A DNA stretch of 64,000 nucleotides from Bacteroidota bacterium. GTDB lineage: Bacteria > Bacteroidota > Bacteroidia > B-17B0 > Aurantibacillaceae. The position numbers and the translations under genes are program-made. The DNA lies in contig JANYGK010000006.1 of NCBI GenBank assembly GCA_025362395.1, forward strand, positions 1 through 64,000, written 5' to 3'. Shown one piece after another: positions 37,056 to 45,875 of this stretch (the stretch's first letter is position 1; each line of letters opens with the position of its first letter). The notes under the pieces were generated by a model. The model was not told the DNA's origin and made no database searches. It saw only the letters and a program-made list of their open reading frames with translations.

Positions 37056-37084
37056 TTTATAATTTGTAATATTCTCATTTTATT

Positions 37085-37110
37085 AAAGAGGCTGTTATCA
37101 GCCTCTTTTT
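37085..37110 (+). terminator. Rho-independent terminator after the subtilisin gene
   Basis: A perfect 10 bp stem, AAAGAGGCTG with CAGCCTCTTT, a four-base loop TTAT, then TT. It begins 29 bp after the stop codon. Confidence 0.85.
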
Positions 37111-37124
37111 GGTTTATAAACTTT

Positions 37125-37156
37125 TTTGTTAATATAGGGTTTACATAATATCTTTA
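37125..37156 (+). promoter_or_regulatory. Probable promoter of the fatty acid desaturase gene
   Basis: TTTG at 37125-37128, 20 bp, then TATCTTTA at 37149-37156 (one base off TAnnTTTG). It would start transcription only a few bases before the ATG at 37165, implying a very short leader. Confidence 0.45.
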
Positions 37157-37164
37157 TACACTTT

Positions 37165-38130
37165 ATGCTTACAGGAAAAAAACTCATATTAGCGACCAAA
37201 CCCTTTGCTAAAGAAGATCGCGCAAAAAGCTGGTTTTTAACGCTCTCAAGTTTTTTTATATTAATAGCTTTTCTTATCGGCACAGTCTATAACGTTCACT
37301 GGACACTGAAATTATTTTGCAGCATTTGTGCGGGGTTTGTGATTGTGCGTCTGTTCGTTATTTACCACGACCATCAGCACAAAGCCATACTTGATAAGTC
37401 GCCGTTGGCCAACGCTTTATTCACCCTCTTTGGCTTTTATGTATTGGCGCCAACAGGCATTTGGAGCGCCAGCCACGATTACCATCACAAAAACAACTCG
37501 AAGCTGTTCAGTGCAAGCATCGGCTCCTACCCTATTTATACCAAGCAAAAATTTGAAAAAATCCCCAAAGCAGAACAACGTCATTACTTATTTATCCGCC
37601 ACCCCTTAACTATTATTTTCGGTTATTTTTTTACATTCATGTATGGTATGTGCATTAAATCTATCATAAATCGTTTTTCAAAAAATATTGATTCTTTAGT
37701 GGCGCTTATTTTACATTTTTCTTACCAGTTTTGTGTTTTTTATTTTTTAGGTTGGCAAACATGGATTTTGATGTGTGCTATTCCGCATTTTATTTCAGGC
37801 GCAATGGGTAGTTATTTATTTTATGCCCAACATAATTTCCCTACAGTAAGTTTTGCAGGTAATGAGGAATGGACGTATGAAGGTGCGGCCTTAGATTCAT
37901 CGAGCTATATGGAGTTAATTACCCCATTACGTTGGGCAACGGCAAACATAGGCTATCACCACATTCATCACATGAATTCACGCATTCCGTTTTATCGGTT
38001 ACCCGAAGTAATGGCGGCTTTCCCGGAATTACAAAACCCTAAAAAAACATCCTTGAACCCTAAAGAGGTGATGGCGTGCTTTCGTTTAAAAGTGTGGGAT
38101 TACGAAACTCAAAAAATGGTAGGATTGTAA
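37165..38130 (+). CDS. Membrane fatty acid desaturase
   Basis: 321 residues with four or more membrane spans and the three histidine boxes of di-iron acyl desaturases: YHDHQHK (about 69-75), SHDYHHKNN (about 103-111) and GYHHIHHMNSRIP (about 266-278). These bind the diiron centre that introduces a double bond into acyl chains at the inner membrane. Spacing and boxes place it with the fatty acid desaturase (PF00487) group used for membrane fluidity; regiospecificity cannot be told. It is flanked by a terminator upstream and meets cmk tail to tail, with only 17 bp between the stops. Confidence 0.92.
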   Translation: MLTGKKLILATKPFAKEDRAKSWFLTLSSFFILIAFLIGTVYNVHWTLKLFCSICAGFVIVRLFVIYHDHQHKAILDKSPLANALFTLFGFYVLAPTGIWSASHDYHHKNNSKLFSASIGSYPIYTKQKFEKIPKAEQRHYLFIRHPLTIIFGYFFTFMYGMCIKSIINRFSKNIDSLVALILHFSYQFCVFYFLGWQTWILMCAIPHFISGAMGSYLFYAQHNFPTVSFAGNEEWTYEGAALDSSSYMELITPLRWATANIGYHHIHHMNSRIPFYRLPEVMAAFPELQNPKKTSLNPKEVMACFRLKVWDYETQKMVGL

Positions 38131-38147
38131 TTAAACGTTTGGCGTTT

Positions 38148-38870
38148 TTAGTGCTTGGCAACAGGTTTCAAAAATTCATCCTTTGTAAGTAAAAGATCAT
38201 CAATCAGCTTTACAACAAATTCCAGTTGTTCTTCTTTACTAAGGTCAGTGTTATCAAGCACTAAGGCATCTTCTGCCTGAACTAAAGGATTTTCTTTTCG
38301 CGTTGTATCATCATGATCGCGCTTTTGTAAGCTGCGTTTCACATCTTCAAACGTGTGGTATTCACCCTTACTGCTCAATTCATCTAAACGGCGTTGCGTA
38401 CGAACCGAATCTTCGGCAGTCATAAATAACTTTAATTCAGCATCAGGAAACACGTGGGAACCAATATCTCTGCCGTCCATGATAACGCCTTTATGTTTTC
38501 CCATTTCACGTTGAAGGATCACCATTTTTTGCCGAACTTCTTTAATAGAACTGATCGCACTAACATTGTTTGCCACATGCATAGTACGTATTTCGCGCTC
38601 TACATGCTCACCGTTCAATAATACCTCCGATGTTTTAGTTTGGGTATTATAGCCGAAAGACACTTCAATGTTTTTCAAAGACGCTAGCAGTTTATCATAA
38701 TCTACTTTCGCATCCGTAATAATGTCGTTCCTTAAACAATAAATAGTAACTGCCCTATACATAGCACCGGTATCAATATAATTATAATTCAGCTTTTGAG
38801 CCAATGCTTTTGCAAGGGTACTTTTACCGCAGGATGAATAACCGTCTATAGCAATGGTAATTTTTGACAT
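38148..38870 (-). CDS. cmk: Cytidylate kinase
   Basis: 240 residues, full length. Cmk phosphorylates CMP and dCMP with ATP. The N-terminal P-loop DGYSSCGKSTLAKALA (about 8-23), YIDTGAMYRAVTIYCL (about 32-47), VIMDGRDIGSHVFPDAELK (about 135-153), and the lid arginines around RDHDDTTRKENPLVQAEDA are all present. It lies 62 bp downstream of the Sua5-like gene on the same strand and may share its transcript. It converges with the desaturase gene. Confidence 0.96.
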   Translation of the reverse strand: MSKITIAIDGYSSCGKSTLAKALAQKLNYNYIDTGAMYRAVTIYCLRNDIITDAKVDYDKLLASLKNIEVSFGYNTQTKTSEVLLNGEHVEREIRTMHVANNVSAISSIKEVRQKMVILQREMGKHKGVIMDGRDIGSHVFPDAELKLFMTAEDSVRTQRRLDELSSKGEYHTFEDVKRSLQKRDHDDTTRKENPLVQAEDALVLDNTDLSKEEQLEFVVKLIDDLLLTKDEFLKPVAKH

Positions 38871-38932
38871 TGAGGTAAATGTAGGATTTTTTTATTTTGT
38901 GTAAAACAAAAAAATGTTATATTATAATGAAG

Positions 38933-39886
38933 CTAACCTGCCGCTCTCCGCAAACGGTCGTTAATAGCCAATCCCAGGTCCATGCCCGGTAAAATAGCAC
39001 AAATAATAATATCAACATCCGACTCATCCAACTCTCTTAAAAAACAAAATAAATTAGCGGCAGCTTCATGGTAATTTTGTGTGGATGATAAATTTTTAAC
39101 GAGATTGCCTTTCAGATCTATAGCCGATTCACCAAAAATAATAAACCCTATTTTTAAATGGCTATGCGAATGATAAAGCTCTTCTACATTACCTGTTAAA
39201 ACAGGCTTTTTAGGAGCGTAATGGCTTTTTAATTGTCCCGGAGCTTTTGGGTTACTCGATTGGTTTAATTGTATAGATACGCTGCCTATAATGTTTTCAA
39301 TGGCATCAACTGATAGTCCGCCTAAACGGTAAATAATAATTTCTCCGTTCTCTTCGCCTACAATGGTCGATTCCAGGCCAACTTCACAATTACCGCCGTC
39401 TAAAATATAGGGAATTTTATCCCCTAATTGTTTCTCAACATGCGCTGCCGTTGTAGGACTTATGTAACCAAAAGGGTTTGCGCTCGGTGCAGCTAATGGA
39501 AACGCCAGTTGTTGTAATAATTGCAACGTAAGCGGATGGCTCGGAACCCTTACCCCTACTCTGTTTAAACCGGAAGTAGTAAGATCGGGGATTTTATTTT
39601 TTTTAGGAAGCAATAAGGTTAACGGTCCCGGCCAAAAAACGTTAGCCAACTTTAATAATTGCGGATGAATTTCGGTAACAAAATCATATACACTCTCTAA
39701 GCTGTGTGTGTGTACAATTAAAGGGTCGAACGCGGGTCTGTTTTTAGCTTCAAATATTTTAGCAACGGCTTGTGCATTAAAAGCGTTGGCGGCAAGGCCA
39801 TACACCGTTTCTGTTGGTATTGCTACCGGTTCGCCTCCTATTAAAAGTTGTTTGGCTTTTTGTATGTCTTTGCCTGTTTGTGCCAC
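38933..39886 (-). CDS. Threonylcarbamoyl-AMP synthase (Sua5/TsaC family, long form)
   Basis: 317 residues: an N-terminal YrdC/TsaC domain (about 1-195) plus a C-terminal Sua5 domain (about 200-317). It makes threonylcarbamoyl-AMP from threonine, bicarbonate and ATP for the t6A37 modification of tRNA. Visible motifs: PTETVYGLAANAFN (about 20-33), the KNRPAFDPLIVH loop (about 48-59), LLLPKKNKIP, and SANPFGYISPTTAAHV (about 135-150). The linker and Sua5 domain follow with PGQLKSHYAPKKPV. The two-domain length supports Sua5 rather than short TsaC. It heads the cmk pair on the minus strand. Confidence 0.93.
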   Translation of the reverse strand: MAQTGKDIQKAKQLLIGGEPVAIPTETVYGLAANAFNAQAVAKIFEAKNRPAFDPLIVHTHSLESVYDFVTEIHPQLLKLANVFWPGPLTLLLPKKNKIPDLTTSGLNRVGVRVPSHPLTLQLLQQLAFPLAAPSANPFGYISPTTAAHVEKQLGDKIPYILDGGNCEVGLESTIVGEENGEIIIYRLGGLSVDAIENIIGSVSIQLNQSSNPKAPGQLKSHYAPKKPVLTGNVEELYHSHSHLKIGFIIFGESAIDLKGNLVKNLSSTQNYHEAAANLFCFLRELDESDVDIIICAILPGMDLGLAINDRLRRAAG

Positions 39887-39995
39887 GCTGCAAATATAAC
39901 CTGATATTAGAAAAACGGCTAATACTTTGCCGTATTAATTTTACTTTTAGGACATATATGTTGTAAATTTGCTTTCACTGAATAAAAATGAAACA

Positions 39996-40180
39996 ATGGC
40001 TTCAACACAAGTAAAAAAGCAGTTAGACACCTATTTACCTTTGTTGTCGAACAGCAACAAGAGATATTATTAGATATGGTGAAAAACATTTTAAATATTG
40101 ATAAAAAAGAAAACCGAATTACCGTAGAGCAATATAACATTGAAATTGAAGAGTCTTTAAAACAAATTGAAACCGGATAA
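39996..40180 (+). pseudogene. Frameshifted antitoxin gene of a type II toxin-antitoxin pair
   Basis: The ATG at 39996 opens a frame (MASTQVKKQLDTYLPLL) that soon stops at 40071-40073. In another frame from about 40050, the sequence EQQQEILLDMVKNILNIDKKENR continues to a stop at 40180. Joining the two with one added base gives an antitoxin of about 62 residues like those next to RelE/ParE toxins in Bacteroidota. The break point is close to TTGTTGTCGAACAG. The partner toxin downstream is also shifted. Either the pair is decayed or there are two assembly errors; two independent lesions in one module favour decay. Confidence 0.6.
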
Positions 40181-40218
40181 TCTGTGACACATAACGATGT
40201 TTTAAAACAAAGTAAAAC

Positions 40219-40528
40219 ATGGTTCAAAAGAAAATAAAAACAATTGTTTGGTCTAAAAATGCCGCAACACATTATTACAAAATATTAAAATATTTCTCCA
40301 AAGAAGCTCCTGACGCTATTGACATCGTTGGGAATGAGTTATTGGATATGATTGAAAGCTTGTTATTAGAATATAATAATCCTTCACAAGACAGATTTAA
40401 AAAAAATAATAATGACACGTTTAAAGCAGTATATAGTTCTCAGCTACCGTATCTCTTATCAAATTAATAAAACAACCGAAAGTATCTTAAGCATACGTCA
40501 CAAAAATCGCGAATCCATTGGTTATTAA
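40219..40528 (+). pseudogene. Frameshifted RelE/ParE-like toxin gene
   Basis: The ATG at 40219 opens 82 codons that stop at 40467: KIKTIVWSKNAATHYYKILKYF and later FKAVYSSQL are typical of RelE/ParE toxins. After the shared SSQL the expected ending reads on in another frame as RISYQINKTTESILSIRHKNRESIGY to a stop at 40528. Removing one base near CAGCTACCGTATC restores a full-length toxin of about 102 residues. The lost part includes the strand carrying RxSYQI and the terminal IRHxxR region that the family needs for activity. It follows the broken antitoxin and lies just upstream of pheT. Confidence 0.65.
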
Positions 40529-40575
40529 GACTACATAATACTTAAATCATTTAAAATAAAGGAATAAATAACACG

Positions 40576-43011
40576 ATGAAAATATCCCATAACTGGCTTA
40601 AAACGCTTATAAAAACTGATTTAACCCCGCAACAAATTTCTGATTACTTAACCGACTCAGGCCTTGAAGTAGAAGGTATGGAAACCTTTGAAAGCGTTAA
40701 AGGCGGCTTACAAGGCATTGTAATTGGTGAGGTTATTGAAAAAGAAAAACACCCCGATGCCGATAAATTAAGTATTACCAAAGTAAACGTAGGCGGCCCT
40801 GAATTACTCAATATAGTATGCGGTGCGCCAAATGTGGCTGTAGGGCAAAAAGTATTGGTAGCAATGGTTGGTGCTAAGTTATATCCTACCACAGGTGAAC
40901 CGTTCGACATTAAAAAATCGAAAATTCGCGGGGCTGTGAGTGAAGGAATGATTTGCGCAGAAGATGAGATAGGCTTGGGAACAGACCATAACGGCATTTT
41001 AATTTTACCGACAGATGCCGTAGTGGGAATGCCCGCCGGCGAATTTTATAAATTAGAAAAAGATATTATTTTTGATATTGGCTTAACTCCTAACCGCGCC
41101 GATGCTGCTTCACATTACGGTGTAGCCAGGGACTTGCAAGCCATTTTAAACACAAAACATAACACTACGGAATATAAAGCAGAACTTGTTGGCATTAATG
41201 AGTTGCCGCAAGCCAGCAATATCAATACAATGAATATTGCTATTAAAAATTATGAAGCATGTAAACGTTACAGTGGTCTTGTTATTTCCGGCATTACTGT
41301 AAAGCCTTCGCCCGCTTGGTTAAAAAATTATTTACTGGCAATTGGCTTACGCCCTATCAATAACATTGTAGATATTACAAATTTCGTATTGCACGACCTC
41401 GGGCAACCGCTCCACGCCTTTGACATGGATAAAATTACCGGGAATAAGATTATTGTGAAAACAGGTTTAAAAAACGTAAAGTTTAAAACGCTTGACGGTA
41501 TGGAACGGACACTTTTTGAAAACGACTTGATGATCTGCAATGAAAACGAACCAATGTGCATGGCAGGCGTATTTGGCGGCGCAGACAGTGGCGTATCGGA
41601 AAAAACTACAGCCATATTTTTAGAGGCAGCCTATTTTGAACCGGCATTTGTAAGAAGAACGAGCAAGCAACACGGTTTAAAAACAGACAGCAGCTTCCGC
41701 TTTGAACGCGGCACCGATCCTGAAATGACAGTTACCGCTCTTAAACGTGCGGCAGCATTAATTTTTGAATTAGCCGGGGGAGTATTAAGTATGGATACCG
41801 TTGACCTTTATCCGGTTAAACTCGAACCTTTTAAAGTGGCGTTCTCTTATACGAACTGCCAAGACCTGATTGGTAAAGAAATTGACCGTACCATAATTAA
41901 AAACATAATTGTATCACTTGGAATTACGATTGAGCAGGAAGGAAATGACGGCTTATTACTTTCGGTGCCGCAATACAAAACTGATGTAACCCGCGAAGCA
42001 GACGTTATTGAAGAGGTGATGCGTATTTACGGTTATAATAATGTAGAAGAGAGTTCACAGATAAAATTTACGGCAAACTTTACAGACAGGGAAAAAGCAA
42101 CCGCTGCCGAAAACACAACTGCTAATTTATTAATAGGCTTTGGCTTTAATGAAATGATGGGACTTTCGTTAACCAAAGAATCCTATTATGATGAAGCAAC
42201 GCTTTTAGTAAAGATACTAAACCCTTTAAGCGCCGACTTAAATGTGATGCGCCATAGCATGCTGTTTGGCGGCTTGGAATCATTAGCTTATAACATTAAC
42301 CGTAAGCAAGCCGACCTGAAATTATTTGAATTCGGTAAAGCCTACGAGAAAACAGATGCCGACCCTACAGCTACAGAGTTCAAATACGCAGAAACAAAAC
42401 ATGTGACCTTATTTGTTACCGGGAAAAAATACAATGAAAATCCTTTCGGCAAAAACGACAAAGTAGATTTTGCTTTTATAAAAAGTTGCATAGAATCTGT
42501 TTTAAATAAGCTCTCTATTAAATTCAAAATCACCGAGTTAAACAATCCGCAATTCAGTTATGGTTTATCCTTTGCAAATAAAAACAAGCACCTGGTAAAC
42601 TTTGGATTAGTTGATAAAGCAATCTGTAAAAAAATGGATGTTAACGCAGAAGTATTTTATGCTGATTTTAACTGGGATAATGTACTGTCATTGGTAGGAA
42701 AAACAAAATTAGAATTTACAGAAATCCCTAAATTTCCTTCTGTACGAAGAGATCTGGCGCTTTTACTGGATAAAAAAATTACCTACAAAGAGTTGGAAGA
42801 ATTAGCCTATAATACAGAACGTAAACTTTTAAAAGCAGTTAATTTGTTTGATATTTATGAAGGTGATAAACTGGAAGTAGGTAAAAAATCGTACGCATTA
42901 AGCTTTACATTATTGGATGAAGAAGCAACATTGAACGATAAGCAAATTGATAATGTGATGCAAAAACTCATCAAAACTTACACCGAAAAGTTAGGGGCGA
43001 CTTTGCGTTAA
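40576..43011 (+). CDS. pheT: Phenylalanine--tRNA ligase beta subunit
   Basis: 811 residues, the standard size. PheT pairs with PheS to charge tRNA-Phe; pheS is not in the window. Domains in order: an N-terminal fragment with ISHNWLKTLIKTDLTPQQI; a tRNA-binding OB domain (about 40-155, VIGEVIEKEKHPDADKLSI, IVCGAPN); the B3/B4 editing domain (about 210-380; HGLKTDSSFRFERGTDPEM closes it); B5 (about 410-480, YKTDVTREADVIEEVMRIYG); a class II-like core; and the C-terminal FDX-ACB domain (about 715-811, FPSVRRDLALLLD to the end). All parts look intact. It precedes the Ter locus by 68 bp; co-transcription cannot be ruled out. Confidence 0.97.
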   Translation: MKISHNWLKTLIKTDLTPQQISDYLTDSGLEVEGMETFESVKGGLQGIVIGEVIEKEKHPDADKLSITKVNVGGPELLNIVCGAPNVAVGQKVLVAMVGAKLYPTTGEPFDIKKSKIRGAVSEGMICAEDEIGLGTDHNGILILPTDAVVGMPAGEFYKLEKDIIFDIGLTPNRADAASHYGVARDLQAILNTKHNTTEYKAELVGINELPQASNINTMNIAIKNYEACKRYSGLVISGITVKPSPAWLKNYLLAIGLRPINNIVDITNFVLHDLGQPLHAFDMDKITGNKIIVKTGLKNVKFKTLDGMERTLFENDLMICNENEPMCMAGVFGGADSGVSEKTTAIFLEAAYFEPAFVRRTSKQHGLKTDSSFRFERGTDPEMTVTALKRAAALIFELAGGVLSMDTVDLYPVKLEPFKVAFSYTNCQDLIGKEIDRTIIKNIIVSLGITIEQEGNDGLLLSVPQYKTDVTREADVIEEVMRIYGYNNVEESSQIKFTANFTDREKATAAENTTANLLIGFGFNEMMGLSLTKESYYDEATLLVKILNPLSADLNVMRHSMLFGGLESLAYNINRKQADLKLFEFGKAYEKTDADPTATEFKYAETKHVTLFVTGKKYNENPFGKNDKVDFAFIKSCIESVLNKLSIKFKITELNNPQFSYGLSFANKNKHLVNFGLVDKAICKKMDVNAEVFYADFNWDNVLSLVGKTKLEFTEIPKFPSVRRDLALLLDKKITYKELEELAYNTERKLLKAVNLFDIYEGDKLEVGKKSYALSFTLLDEEATLNDKQIDNVMQKLIKTYTEKLGATLR

Positions 43012-43079
43012 TTTTCCGGTTAAAACCCGCATTTCTATCAAATTATTATTATTTTTAACATTCGGGATATTTTTTAATT

Positions 43080-43655
43080 ATGGCAATTAATTTACAAAAA
43101 GGTCAAAAAATAGATATCGGCCTTACTAAGATAAGTGTAGGCTTAGGGTGGAATCCTAATGAGGGCACAGGAAGTGACTTTGATTTGGATGCATCCGCGT
43201 TTATGTTAACGGCAAAAAAAATAATTCCGGCCGATGAATATTTTGTGTTTTACGGCAATACCGATTCTCCCGATAAAGCTCTGTACCATACCGGCGACGA
43301 CCCTACGGGCGGCAATAGCGCTGGCGGAGATGATGAAACTATACAGGTAGATCTTTCAGTAGTGAACCCCGACATTGAAGAGATTTTATTTGTAGTAACC
43401 ATTCATGAATCTGAAAAACGAAAACAAAACTTCGGACAGGTTCGCAACTCATACATTCGTATTGTAGACGAAAATACAAATGCTGAAATCGCCAAATACG
43501 AATTAGGTGAAGATTTTTCAATAGAAACAGCAGTTGAATTCGGCCGCTTATATAAACGAAACGGTGCCTGGAAATTTGAAGCGAGCGGCATCGGTTATAA
43601 AGAAGATCTTTCTTTTTTTGTAAGTAAATATTTTACGGGAGAGATCATTAAATAA
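43080..43655 (+). CDS. TerD family protein, copy 1
   Basis: 191 residues of the TerD/TerE fold, a calcium-binding beta-sandwich. It opens AINLQKGQKIDIG and contains the acidic signature GSDFDLDASAFML (about 30-42), HTGDDPTGGNSAGGDDETI (about 70-88) for calcium coordination, and the closing GQVRNSYIRIVDE plus FSIETAVEFGRLY pattern. TerD proteins are cytoplasmic and occur in operons that confer tellurite, phage or chemical-stress resistance. It is the first gene of the first Ter unit, 39 bp before a diverged TerD-like gene. The C-terminal ending FFVSKYFTGEIIK differs from the two other full TerD copies. Confidence 0.95.
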   Translation: MAINLQKGQKIDIGLTKISVGLGWNPNEGTGSDFDLDASAFMLTAKKIIPADEYFVFYGNTDSPDKALYHTGDDPTGGNSAGGDDETIQVDLSVVNPDIEEILFVVTIHESEKRKQNFGQVRNSYIRIVDENTNAEIAKYELGEDFSIETAVEFGRLYKRNGAWKFEASGIGYKEDLSFFVSKYFTGEIIK

Positions 43656-43694
43656 AAATAATACAATCATATAATTAACCTAAACAACTAAACT

Positions 43695-44357
43695 ATGGCT
43701 ATTAACTTACAGAAAGGACAAAGAATTGATTTAAGAAAATCAGGCGGTTCCACCTTAACCGAATTTTGTGTTGGGGTGAACTGGGGTGCTATCGAGAAAA
43801 AAGGCGGATTATTCGGCTTATCTAAAACATCGGTTAACGTGGATCTTGACCTTAGCTGTGTAATGATTGACACTAACGGCCAAGTGTCTGATCATTTATA
43901 TTCGCCTGATTACAAGCCTGATTTTTTAGCGAAGTTTGGTTTGCCTCCGGGTAAATTAGTATCACGTAACAGTGCCTTAAAACATTCAGGGGATGACCGT
44001 GCAGGTGATTCAGGCGGAGATGACGGATTAGACAATGAAGTAATTACAGTTAATTTAACAGCGATTGAAGCTTCCATCACTCAAATTTTCTTTTTCTTAA
44101 ACAACGTTGGCCAGGAAGATTTTTCTCAGATTCCTTATGCTAAAATTCGTATGTATGAAGGCACACCTACTCAAGTAAAAGAAGTGTTTGCTGATTATAA
44201 CGTTTCTGCCGAAGCTCAGTACACCGGAAAGAAAGCCTTGATCATGGGTAAATTATACAAAAAAGATAATGAATGGAAATTCAATGCTATCGGAGATCCT
44301 ACTGAAGACCGATTTTTAGGAGAAACGATTCAACGCATTGTAAAATCCTATTTATAA
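43695..44357 (+). CDS. TerD-like protein, long variant 1
   Basis: 220 residues with the TerD fold but longer loops. It starts AINLQKGQRIDLRKSGGSTLTEF and has NVDLDLSCVMID (about 55-66) in place of FDLDAS, then a long insertion before KHSGDDRAGDSGGDDGLDNEV (about 96-116). KIRMYEGTPTQVKEVFADYNV replaces the RNSYIRIVD stretch of ordinary TerD proteins. The same replacements occur in the gene at 46511, so the two form a second TerD subfamily. The acidic residues for calcium binding are kept. It is followed without a gap by the HAD gene, whose ATG directly follows the TAA. Confidence 0.88.
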   Translation: MAINLQKGQRIDLRKSGGSTLTEFCVGVNWGAIEKKGGLFGLSKTSVNVDLDLSCVMIDTNGQVSDHLYSPDYKPDFLAKFGLPPGKLVSRNSALKHSGDDRAGDSGGDDGLDNEVITVNLTAIEASITQIFFFLNNVGQEDFSQIPYAKIRMYEGTPTQVKEVFADYNVSAEAQYTGKKALIMGKLYKKDNEWKFNAIGDPTEDRFLGETIQRIVKSYL

Positions 44358-45056
44358 ATGAATTATTTTAATGTACGCCACGTCTCCTTTGATTTATGGT
44401 TAACACTTATAAAGTCAAACCCCGAGTTTAAGCCAAAACGCGACGCATTATTAAAAGATTATTTTAAGATCCCACATCCTGTTGAAGCCATTTCCGCTAA
44501 AATAAGAGTGTGGGATCTTCGTTTTAATGCTATCAATGAAGCCGGCGGTAAAAATATCGATTCCGATGAAATGGTGTTGATCATATTGGCAGACTTGGAC
44601 TGTGATCTTAAACGAATTACACCTAATGTGATGGAAGACTATTATAAAACAATGGAAGAACTGTTTTTTCGCTACCACCCTGTTTTGTATGAAGAATACT
44701 TGCTTGATTATTTAAACCGATTATCAGATAAGGGAATTACCTTAAGTCTTTTAAGCAATACCGGTTTTATAAAAGGAGAAACATTAAAAAAACTATTACA
44801 GCAATTAAAAATAGCGCCTTACTTAAAATTCCAAATCTATTCGGACGAGATTATGTTTTCAAAACCTTCAAAAGAAGCCTACCAACATGTGTTTGATAAC
44901 ATTAAAACGTTTAATACTATAGAAACAAATTCTATTTTACACATTGGTGATAATGAAAATGCTGATTTTATAGGCGCTAAAAATTTGGGCATGCAAAGCG
45001 CGTTGATCAATTCAAATACTATTTCATTACTCAGTTTAAATATTAATACCTATTAA
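44358..45056 (+). CDS. HAD-superfamily hydrolase of the Ter locus
   Basis: 232 residues with the four HAD motifs: motif I FDLWLTLI with nucleophile Asp12, motif II ITLSLLSNTGF (about 130-140), motif III lysine in FSKPSKEAYQHV (about 171-182), and motif IV HIGDNENADFIGAKNLGM (about 195-212). The general acid/base position two residues after the nucleophile is Trp14 instead of Asp, so ordinary phosphatase chemistry may be changed. A helical cap lies between motifs I and II. The gene sits head to tail between a TerD-like and a phosphoribosyltransferase gene with no gaps. Published comparative work on Ter operons reports HAD and phosphoribosyltransferase neighbours and proposes a nucleoside-like metabolite; its identity is not known. 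Confidence 0.85.
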   Translation: MNYFNVRHVSFDLWLTLIKSNPEFKPKRDALLKDYFKIPHPVEAISAKIRVWDLRFNAINEAGGKNIDSDEMVLIILADLDCDLKRITPNVMEDYYKTMEELFFRYHPVLYEEYLLDYLNRLSDKGITLSLLSNTGFIKGETLKKLLQQLKIAPYLKFQIYSDEIMFSKPSKEAYQHVFDNIKTFNTIETNSILHIGDNENADFIGAKNLGMQSALINSNTISLLSLNINTY

Positions 45057-45875
45057 ATGTACCATCATTATTCATTGCACAAAATTGAAGATGATACTCA
45101 GCTCAGTTTTAGCCCGGCAGACTATAGCAATTTTAAATTCGGTGAGCCGGGCACCACTCATCAATTCGGAAAACAGCTCGCAGAAGGTTTTTTAAGCCAA
45201 TACAGTGATTTATTATTACAACATACCGATATTGTTTTTTTACCGAGCCCGTTTAATTATATCCCTACAGCTTCCTATTATTTATCTCAAAAATTTAAAA
45301 CGGAGATCAATAAATTTCTTCACGGGCATCACAAAAAAGCATTGTTGGAATCTAAAATTCACCGCTATAAAACATACAGTGAAGACTATGGAAACCTGAG
45401 CTTTGAAGAACGCCTGCAACTTATTTCATCTGACACTTACCATGTAGATACTAAATTTTTGACTAACCGGTTATGTATTTTTTTAGACGACATAAAAATA
45501 ACGGGAAGCCATGAATTGATAATTCGAAAGATTTTGCAACAAAATAATATTGAAGGCGATTTTATGTTTGTTTACTTTGCGGAACTTACCAATACCAATA
45601 TTTCCCCTACTTTCGAAAACTACCTGAATTACTATCACGTAAAAGGAATTCCTGAAATTAGTGTATTATTAAATCGTGAAGATCTGCAAATAAATACACG
45701 TACCATAAAATTTATTCTAAATGAAAAAAATTCAATAAATTCTCTTATTTTAGAGGTACCAAAGCATATACTGGAAAAAATTACAGACTATGCCATTGGT
45801 AACAATTACCACTTAATGAATGAATATAAAACTAACTTAACTCAAATAATTAAACACATCAATTATGGCAATTAA
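45057..45875 (+). CDS. Phosphoribosyltransferase-like protein of the Ter locus
   Basis: 272 residues. The core resembles type I phosphoribosyltransferases: a parallel sheet with TDIVFLPSPFNYIPTASYYL (about 57-76) and the PRPP-binding loop CIFLDDIKITGSHE (about 140-153) with the usual acidic pair Asp144-Asp145. Residues about 155-200 (FMFVYFAELTN) continue the fold, and residues about 200-272 form a tail without a recognised domain. Such enzymes join PRPP to a base or acid. The ORF starts one base after the HAD stop and overlaps the next TerD gene by 11 bp, so HAD, phosphoribosyltransferase and TerD are translationally coupled. Acceptor unknown. Confidence 0.78.
   Translation: MYHHYSLHKIEDDTQLSFSPADYSNFKFGEPGTTHQFGKQLAEGFLSQYSDLLLQHTDIVFLPSPFNYIPTASYYLSQKFKTEINKFLHGHHKKALLESKIHRYKTYSEDYGNLSFEERLQLISSDTYHVDTKFLTNRLCIFLDDIKITGSHELIIRKILQQNNIEGDFMFVYFAELTNTNISPTFENYLNYYHVKGIPEISVLLNREDLQINTRTIKFILNEKNSINSLILEVPKHILEKITDYAIGNNYHLMNEYKTNLTQIIKHINYGN

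Noticed and set aside
38131-38147. Possible bidirectional terminator between the desaturase and cmk genes
   Set aside because: Only a 5 bp stem (AAACG/CGTTT) is present; suggestive but too weak to call.
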